From: JAIBJN01 sp035461525
GTDB taxonomy: Bacteria; Actinomycetota; Thermoleophilia; Gaiellales; Gaiellaceae
Direction: 5' to 3'
Length of the DNA: 56,903 nucleotides
Assembly: GCA_035461525.1 (NCBI GenBank)
Contig: DATHVD010000007.1
Coordinates: forward strand, 1-56,903
Both the position numbers and the translations under genes were made by a program. This document shows, piece after piece, positions 52,106 through 56,903 of the stretch. How positions within the stretch are numbered: the stretch's first letter is position 1; each line of letters starts with the position of its first letter. A model generated the notes under the pieces. The model worked only from the letters and a program-made list of their open reading frames with translations, made no database searches and was not told the origin of the DNA.

Positions 52106-52821
52106 TCACGTCGGCGGCGAACCCGCGGCTGAAGCTCGTCCGCAAGCTCGCGTCGCGGCGGCAGCGGGACAAGCTCGGTCTCTTTGCCTGCGAGGGCGAG
52201 GATCTCGTCGAGGCGGCGCTCGACGCCGGGCTCGAGCCCGTCGAGGCGCTCCTGGACGCCCAGCGGCCGGCGCTCGCGGGCCGGCTCCCCGGCGCCGAGC
52301 CGGTCGCACCCGAACTCATGACCGGCGTCTCCACTCTCGCCCACCCGGCCCGGGTCGTCGCCGTCTTCCGCAGGGCCGACCTGCCCGCCGGGGTCGGGCG
52401 CCCTGTCGGGCTCGCGCTCTGGCGCGTGGCCGGCCCCGGCAACGTCGGAACGCTCCTCCGGGCGGCCGACGCCCTCGGCCCCGCGTTCGTCGCCCTCTCG
52501 CGGGGCTCGGCGGACGTGACCGCGCCGAAGGCGCTCAGGGCCTCGGCGGGCGCCGCCTTCCGGGTGCCGGTCGCGGCCTTCGAGGAGGCGCCGGCGCCGC
52601 GCGTGGCGCTCGTCGCGAGCGGCGGGACGCCGTTGCCCGCGCTCGACCTGCCGGACCGCGTGACCTTCGTCCTCGGCGCCGAGCGGGAAGGCCTGCCGGA
52701 GGACGTGCTGGCGTCGTGCGAGGCGCGGGCGACCATCCCGCAGGCGGCTCCGGCGGAGTCGCTCAACGTCGCGATCGCGGGCGCGATCGCGCTCTACGAC
52801 TGGACGAGGAGGCGCACGTGA
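52102..52821 (+). CDS. SpoU/TrmH-family RNA 2'-O-methyltransferase
   Basis: 239 aa with an N-terminal RNA-binding part (ITSAANPRLKLVRKLASRRQRDKLGLFACEGE) and the SPOUT trefoil-knot motifs: GPGNVGTLLRAADALG (motif 1), FVLGAEREGLP (motif 2) and IPQAAPAESLNVAIAGAIALYDW (motif 3). It methylates ribose 2'-OH in rRNA or tRNA; the site is not predictable. This gene type is a usual neighbour of rplT-pheS. GTG start overlaps DUF2332 by 4 nt. Confidence 0.93.
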   Translation: MITSAANPRLKLVRKLASRRQRDKLGLFACEGEDLVEAALDAGLEPVEALLDAQRPALAGRLPGAEPVAPELMTGVSTLAHPARVVAVFRRADLPAGVGRPVGLALWRVAGPGNVGTLLRAADALGPAFVALSRGSADVTAPKALRASAGAAFRVPVAAFEEAPAPRVALVASGGTPLPALDLPDRVTFVLGAEREGLPEDVLASCEARATIPQAAPAESLNVAIAGAIALYDWTRRRT

Positions 52822-53204
52822 ACGTCCCCGAGTGGATCGCCGCCTACGGGCAGGCCTGGGAGGCGGGTGACGCCGAGGCTGCGGCCGCCCTCTTCACCGC
52901 CGACGCCGTCTACCGGTCGCATCCCTTTCGGGAGCCGCACGTCGGCGCCCACGGCATCCGCGCCTACTGGGCGAGTGCGACGTCCACGCAGGCGGAGACC
53001 GAGGTGCGCTTCGGCGAGGCGGTCGTCGAGGGCGACCGCGCGGTCGTGGAGTGGTGGACGGTCATGCGCGACCGGGGCGACTGGATCACGCTCCCCGGCT
53101 GCCTCCTCCTCCGCTTCGCCGCCGACGCCCGCTGCGAGGAGCTCCGCGAGTACTGGCACGTCGAGGATGGCCGCCTCGACCCGCCGCCCGGCTGGGGCCG
53201 CTGA
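52818..53204 (+). CDS. NTF2-like (SnoaL/DUF4440-type) protein
   Basis: 128 aa, single cone-shaped alpha+beta NTF2-like domain: WIAAYGQAWEAGDAEAAAALF, ADAVYRSHPFREPHVGAHGIRAYW, AVVEGDRAVVEWWTVM and YWHVEDGRLDPPPGWG. Such domains bind small hydrophobic ligands or act as isomerases. No partner indicates which. The GTG overlaps the methyltransferase stop by 4 nt. Confidence 0.82.
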   Translation: MNVPEWIAAYGQAWEAGDAEAAAALFTADAVYRSHPFREPHVGAHGIRAYWASATSTQAETEVRFGEAVVEGDRAVVEWWTVMRDRGDWITLPGCLLLRFAADARCEELREYWHVEDGRLDPPPGWGR

Positions 53205-53237
53205 GGTCGCGCCAGGCGACGGGCGACCTGTCTGTCT

Positions 53238-53272
53238 CGGACACGCCCGGGGTCTGACCCCGGGCGTGTCCG
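53238..53272. repeat. Perfect 35-nt palindrome, GGGGTC core
   Basis: 17-bp arms with no mismatch around a central T. The left arm is CGGACACGCCCGGGGTC. It lies 33 nt after the NTF2-like gene stop, so it can also serve as its terminator hairpin. The gap 53205-53513 otherwise holds the copy at 53427, a TGTGGAGAAAGG ... CCTTTCCACA inverted pair, and no gene. Confidence 0.8.
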
Positions 53273-53426
53273 CCGGGGCCTGCGAATGTGGAGAAAGGAA
53301 CGTCCCGCCGGGACGGGCATCGGCGCAGCTGGCACGTGAAGAGCCCGCCAACGATGCCGGTGAATCGTCGCAGGCGTGTCCCATTCAGCCTTTCCACAGA
53401 TTCTCGGCTGGTTCCGCGTCCCTACG

Positions 53427-53458
53427 GACACGGCCGGGGTCAGACCCCCTGCCGTGTC
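53427..53458. repeat. Second GGGGTC-core palindrome, imperfect
   Basis: Arms GACACGGC / GCCGTGTC with core CGGGGTC-A-GACCCC and two unpaired bases (CT) on the right. It is the inverted partner of the palindrome at 53238, since its central TCAGA is the reverse complement of TCTGA. It is close to the 3' end of the minus-strand methyltransferase gene. Confidence 0.75.
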
Positions 53459-53513
53459 TCCGAAGGCCCTGCCCGTGGTCGGGCACCTGACGTCTCCGGA
53501 GGGGCTGCAGTGC

Positions 53514-54215
53514 TCAGGGGCGACGTGCGAGCCAGACGACGTCCTCGCCGCCGGCGTAGGGGCTCAGGTCGAACCACCCGTAGCGGGCCACTACCTCGAA
53601 GCCGGTCTCTTCGAGGAGCCGGCCCCAGTCCTCCGGCGGCAGCCAGGCGAGGCGCATCGACGTCTCGGCCCTCTCGGCCCGAACGCGCAGCGTGAGGATG
53701 CGGCGCTCGAGATCCCAGTCTGCGCGCTCCCAGATCCCAGGCTCGCGCTCGAGCCAGCGGCCGTGCGTCTCCTCGACGTCGGCCTTGCTCGGCGCGAAGA
53801 CGTCGAAGACGAACCGGCCGCCCGGCTCGAGCAGCCGCCACGCCGCTTCGAGAGCGGCCCGCCGGTCCTCGTCCGTCTCGAGGTGGAGGAGAGCCCGGAA
53901 CGGCGAGGTGACGAGGCCCACGCGCTCCTCCACGGGCGGATCGCGCAGGTCGCCGAGCCGCAGGTCGAGGAGCGGCAGGACTCCCGCGGCCTCGGCCCGC
54001 CGGCGGCACACCCCGAGCATCCCAGCCGACGAGTCGACGCCGATCACGGGCACGCCGGCCGCCGCCACCGGGACGGCGATGCGGCCGGTCCCGACGCCGA
54101 GCTCGACGACGGGCCCGCGGGCCTTGCGCGCCTCCGCCACGTAGAAGCCGACGTCCTCGGTCACGCTCCGGCTCCACGGGTCGTAGAGCTCCGCGATGGC
54201 GTCGTAGGCGCTCAC
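53514..54215 (-). CDS. Class I SAM-dependent methyltransferase
   Basis: 233 aa. Motif I is VVELGVGTGRIAVPVA, motif II/III region is VIGVDSSAGMLGVCRRRA and LDLRLGDLRD, motif post-I FRALLHLETDEDRRAALEAAWRLLEPGGRFVFDVF. The C-terminal beta pair WLPPEDWGRLLEETGFEV is typical of small-molecule methyltransferases. GTG 54215 is 23 nt from the divergent pheS start. Substrate unknown. Confidence 0.9.
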   Translation of the reverse strand: MSAYDAIAELYDPWSRSVTEDVGFYVAEARKARGPVVELGVGTGRIAVPVAAAGVPVIGVDSSAGMLGVCRRRAEAAGVLPLLDLRLGDLRDPPVEERVGLVTSPFRALLHLETDEDRRAALEAAWRLLEPGGRFVFDVFAPSKADVEETHGRWLEREPGIWERADWDLERRILTLRVRAERAETSMRLAWLPPEDWGRLLEETGFEVVARYGWFDLSPYAGGEDVVWLARRP

Positions 54216-54238
54216 GAAGCCGATGATACGCTCCGGCG

Positions 54239-55234
54239 ATGGACGCCCAGGCCGTCGAAACCGAGGCGAGAAGCGCGATTGCGGCCGCTTCGACCCCCGC
54301 CGAGCTCGACGAGGCGCGGGTGCGCTGGCTTGGGAGGAAGAGCGAGCTGAAGCAGGCCCTGCGCGAGATCCGCGACGCGGAGACCGGCCGCGTCCTCAAC
54401 ACGCTGCGAGAGGGGCTGGAGCAGGCCCTCGCCGAGCGCCGGGCCGAGCTCGAGCGCGCGGAGCTCGACCGCCGCCTCACCGAAGAGGTCGTCGACGTCA
54501 CCCTGCCGGGCGAGGCGAGGCCGCGAGGCCACCTCCACCTGATCACACAGATCCGCCGAGAGGTGGAGGACATCTTCCTCGGCCTCGGCTACCAGGTCGT
54601 CGACGGGCGCGAGGTCGAGACCGCCCGGTACAACTTCGACGGCCTCAACTTCCCGCCCGACCACCCGGCGCGGTCGCCGCTCCAGTCGCTCTTCCTCACC
54701 GACGATGTGCTCCTCCGCACCGAGACGTCGCCGTCGCAAATCCGCGTCATGGAGACGCAGCCGCCGCCCATCTACATGGTCTCGCTCGGCCGCGTCTACC
54801 GGAGGGACACGCCGGACGCGACGCATACCCCCGTGTTCCACCAGGTCGAGGGCCTCGTCGTCGACCGCGGCATCACGATGGCCGACCTCAAGGGCACTCT
54901 GCTCCACATGATGCGCGCGCTGTTCGGAGAGGAGCGCGAGCTCCGGTTCCGCACGCACGACTTCCCCTTCACCGAGCCGTCCCTCGAGCCGGACGTGAGC
55001 TGCTTCCTCTGCGAGGGCGAGGGCTGCCACGTCTGCCGCTGGTCCGGCTGGATCGAGATCGCCGGCTCGGGCATGGTCGATCCTGCGCTCTTCGAGTTCG
55101 TCGGCCTCGACTCCGAGGAGTGGACCGGCTTCGCGTTCGGGATGGGGCTCGAGCGCGTCGCCATGCTCCGCCACGGCCTGCCCGCGCTCGGGCTGCTGTG
55201 GGAGAACGACCTCCGCGTCCTCTCGCAGTTCTGA
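54239..55234 (+). CDS. pheS: Phenylalanyl-tRNA synthetase alpha subunit
   Basis: 331 aa. An N-terminal coiled-coil (about 1-80) is followed by the catalytic core: LHLITQIRREVEDIFLGLGYQVVDGREVE, FDGLNFPPDHPARS and HTPVFHQVEGLVVDRGITMADLKG. Then come PFTEPSLEPDVSCF, CHVCRWSGWIEIAGSGMV and AFGMGLERVAMLRHGL (motif 3). It charges tRNA-Phe with PheT. A TACGCT hexamer ends 7 nt before ATG 54239, which suggests a leaderless mRNA. The gap to pheT is 181 nt. Confidence 0.97.
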   Translation: MDAQAVETEARSAIAAASTPAELDEARVRWLGRKSELKQALREIRDAETGRVLNTLREGLEQALAERRAELERAELDRRLTEEVVDVTLPGEARPRGHLHLITQIRREVEDIFLGLGYQVVDGREVETARYNFDGLNFPPDHPARSPLQSLFLTDDVLLRTETSPSQIRVMETQPPPIYMVSLGRVYRRDTPDATHTPVFHQVEGLVVDRGITMADLKGTLLHMMRALFGEERELRFRTHDFPFTEPSLEPDVSCFLCEGEGCHVCRWSGWIEIAGSGMVDPALFEFVGLDSEEWTGFAFGMGLERVAMLRHGLPALGLLWENDLRVLSQF

Positions 55235-55349
55235 GCATGGCTTCGCTCCCTCGCCCTGCGACCGCACCGCGCCCGGCACGTTTCCGGGACGCGCGGCAAT
55301 CGGCACGTCTTCGTCACAAACCGTGTCCCACTCGTGCGGTTTCTCTCGT

Positions 55350-55384
55350 TACGCTCATCGCGGGTGGTGGTCCGGGGTGGCCCC
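55350..55384 (+). repeat. Promoter-like dispersed repeat, copy B, before pheT
   Basis: TACGCT, a short link, then 25 nt (55360-55384) identical to 3798-3822. Here it is in the pheS-pheT gap, 31 nt before the pheT GTG. If TACGCT is a -10 box, transcription would start at the beginning of the identical part, making it a conserved 5' leader with a small hairpin. Confidence 0.6.
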
Positions 55385-55389
55385 TCGGG

Positions 55390-55419
55390 ATGGACGCGAA
55401 CGGAGGGCGCCCGCGGTGA
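55390..55419 (+). CDS. Possible 9-aa leader frame coupled to pheT
   Basis: ATG to TGA (MDANGGRPR). The TGA overlaps the pheT GTG by 4 nt (GTGA) and the pheT ribosome-binding site GGAGGG lies within it. It contains no phenylalanine codon, so it is not a classic Phe attenuator. It may be chance. Confidence 0.25.
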   Translation: MDANGGRPR

Positions 55420-56903
55420 AGGTTCCCGTCTCCTGGCTGCGGGAGTACGTCGACCTGGACGTGCCGACCGCGGAGATCGCCGACCGGCTCGCGGTCGCAA
55501 GCGGCGAGGTCGAGCGCATCACCCGCCGCGGCGTCGCCGACGTGGACGGGAACCTCGACCTCTACCGCGTCGGCCGTGTGCTCGAGGCGGGGAAGCACCC
55601 GAACGCCGACCGCCTCCAGCTCTGCACGGTGGACGTGGGCGAGGGCGAGCCGCGCCAGATCGTCTGCGGCGCCTGGAACTTCGGTGCCGGCGCCACCGTC
55701 GCGGTCGCGCTTCCGGGCGCCGTCCTCCCCGACGGGCGCACCCTCGAGCGCGCGAAGCTCCGCGGCACGGTCTCCGACGGGATGATCCTCTCCGAGGCCG
55801 AGCTGGAGCTCTCGGAGGACCACGCCGGCATCCTCGTCCTCCAAGAGCCGTGGGAGCCGGGGACGCCGCTCGGCGACGTCCTGCCGGTGGCCGACGAGGT
55901 GCTCGAGATCGATCTGACGCGAAACCGGCCCGACTGCCTCTCCGTGTACGGCATCGCGCGCGAGGTGGCGGCGCTCTTCGAGGGGACTCTCGCGCCCTGG
56001 CCGGGTGAGGAGCCGCCCCTGAGCGCCGAGGAGGCTCCGGACGTGACCGTGGAGGACGCCGAGGGCTGCCCGCGCTACATGGGGCGCCTCTTCCGCGACG
56101 TCCGCATCGGCCCCTCGCCGCCGTGGCTCAAGGCCCGCCTCGTCGCCGCCGGCATGCGCCCGATCTCGAACGTCGTCGACGTCACCAACTACGTCATGCT
56201 CGCCCTGGGGAATCCGCTGCACGCCTTCGACTTCGACACCCTCCGCGGCGGCCGCGTCGCCGTGCGCCGCGCCCGCCCCGGCGAGGAGTTCACGAGCCTC
56301 GACGGGAACCTCCGCAGGCTCGACCCGGCCGACCTCGTGATCGCCGACGCGGAGCGCGCGATCGCCTTCGCCGGGATCATGGGCGGCCTCGACACGGAGG
56401 TCACGGACGGGACGACGACCGTCCTCCTGGAAGCGGCGAACTTCGAGCCGGGGGCCATCCTCTGGAGCTCCGAGCGCCATGCGCTTCGCACGGAGGGCTC
56501 GAACCGCTGGGAGAAGGGCGTCGACCCGTACCTCGCCCCGCACGCGGCCCGCCTGGCGGCGCAGCTCCTCGTCGAGCTGGCCGGCGCCCGGTGGACGGGC
56601 GAGACGGACGTCGTCGGCGACCTGCCGGCCCGTCCCGTCGTCGCCTTCCGGCCCAAGCGCGCGAGCGCGATCGTCGGCCTCGAGATCCCCGAGGACGAGC
56701 AGAAGGGCGCGCTCGAGCGCCTCGGTTACGAGGTCGCCTCCGGGTGGGAGGTAACCGTCCCCACGTGGCGTGCCCGTGACACGGCGCGTGAGATCGACCT
56801 CGTCGAGGAGGTCGCCCGCGTGTACGGGCTCGAGCGGATCCCGTTCACGCTCCCGCTCCGCAGCGCCATGGTCGGGAGGCTGACGAAGGATCAAAGGCTG
56901 CGC
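55416..56903 (+). CDS. pheT: Phenylalanyl-tRNA synthetase beta subunit (3' partial)
   Basis: The first 496 codons of a gene of about 800. Visible are the N-terminal VPVSWLREYVDLDVP, the EMAP/tRNA-binding-like domain (YRVGRVLEAGKHPNADRLQLCTVDVG, VCGAWNFGAGATVAVALPGA) and SDGMILSEAELELSEDH. DLTRNRPDCLSVYGIAREVAAL follows, then the B3/B4 editing domain with ISNVVDVTNYVMLALGNPLHAFD and LEAANFEPGAIL. GTG 55416 has GGAGGG 8 nt upstream. The gene continues past the window end. Confidence 0.96.
   Translation, partial: MKVPVSWLREYVDLDVPTAEIADRLAVASGEVERITRRGVADVDGNLDLYRVGRVLEAGKHPNADRLQLCTVDVGEGEPRQIVCGAWNFGAGATVAVALPGAVLPDGRTLERAKLRGTVSDGMILSEAELELSEDHAGILVLQEPWEPGTPLGDVLPVADEVLEIDLTRNRPDCLSVYGIAREVAALFEGTLAPWPGEEPPLSAEEAPDVTVEDAEGCPRYMGRLFRDVRIGPSPPWLKARLVAAGMRPISNVVDVTNYVMLALGNPLHAFDFDTLRGGRVAVRRARPGEEFTSLDGNLRRLDPADLVIADAERAIAFAGIMGGLDTEVTDGTTTVLLEAANFEPGAILWSSERHALRTEGSNRWEKGVDPYLAPHAARLAAQLLVELAGARWTGETDVVGDLPARPVVAFRPKRASAIVGLEIPEDEQKGALERLGYEVASGWEVTVPTWRARDTAREIDLVEEVARVYGLERIPFTLPLRSAMVGRLTKDQRLR

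Noticed and set aside
55235..55415. T-box leader before pheT
   Set aside because: GGGTGG is present but the T-box core (TGGNACCGCG), stem I features and a terminator are not.

Overview
The window is a very GC-rich, gene-dense stretch of what looks like an actinobacterial chromosome. Frequent GTG starts, many 1-4 nt start/stop overlaps, MMPL transporters, a mycothiol-type ArsC, LamG and RTX exoproteins and PHO boxes of the actinobacterial 11-nt type fit a Thermoleophilia-like lineage (Gaiellales/Solirubrobacterales). That placement is an inference from gene content, not a measured phylogeny. No tRNA, rRNA, CRISPR array, insertion sequence or prophage was seen.

Layout. 1-2.0 kb: meaB (5' end missing) overlapping a threonine ammonia-lyase. 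2.2-6.5 kb, minus strand: an orphan contractile-tail tube protein with an unknown partner, a DUF72 protein, an acyl-CoA dehydrogenase and leucyl aminopeptidase. 6.7-11.1 kb: an Fsr-like MFS pump with an SCP2 protein, then PfpI, PdxH and an acyl-CoA carboxylase alpha subunit on the minus strand. 11.3-20.7 kb: exported LamG and RTX proteins interleaved with enoyl-CoA hydratase, a DapA-family lyase, acyl-CoA carboxylase beta with a coupled 47-aa protein, a RimK-like ATP-grasp ligase and a DUF3830 protein. The dehydrogenase, both carboxylase subunits and the hydratase could together make a leucine/branched-chain acyl-CoA degradation route, with MeaB serving methylmalonyl-CoA mutase. 20.8-23.7 kb: an MMPL transporter and small membrane proteins.

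23.7-38.5 kb is a copper and phosphate region. A copZ-phosphatase-copA-csoR operon with a CsoR-type operator is divergent from DUF47-pit. Then follow pstSCAB-phoU-arsC, a histidine kinase/DUF2269 pair beside a frameshifted MFS gene, and a divergent OmpR-type regulator with a CBS protein. Series of 11-nt PHO repeats lie before pstS and before the regulator, which ties the phosphate genes to the two-component system.

38.5-47.8 kb: a Nudix gene; a receiver-HisKA_3 kinase-NarL regulator operon; a 33-aa membrane peptide, an MFS pump and an MMPL pump; a hairpin-rich noncoding stretch; MmcQ/YjbR and degenerate metallo-beta-lactamase-like genes. 47.9-56.9 kb is the translation block: thrS, an infC leader with an attenuator-like terminator, infC-rpmI-rplT, DUF2332, a SpoU methyltransferase, an NTF2-like protein, a methyltransferase, pheS and pheT (3' end missing).

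Small-scale structure includes two families of modular palindromes that appear to share an outer arm, a 35-36 nt promoter-like repeat in two copies, and three convergent gene pairs ending on one shared CTAG.
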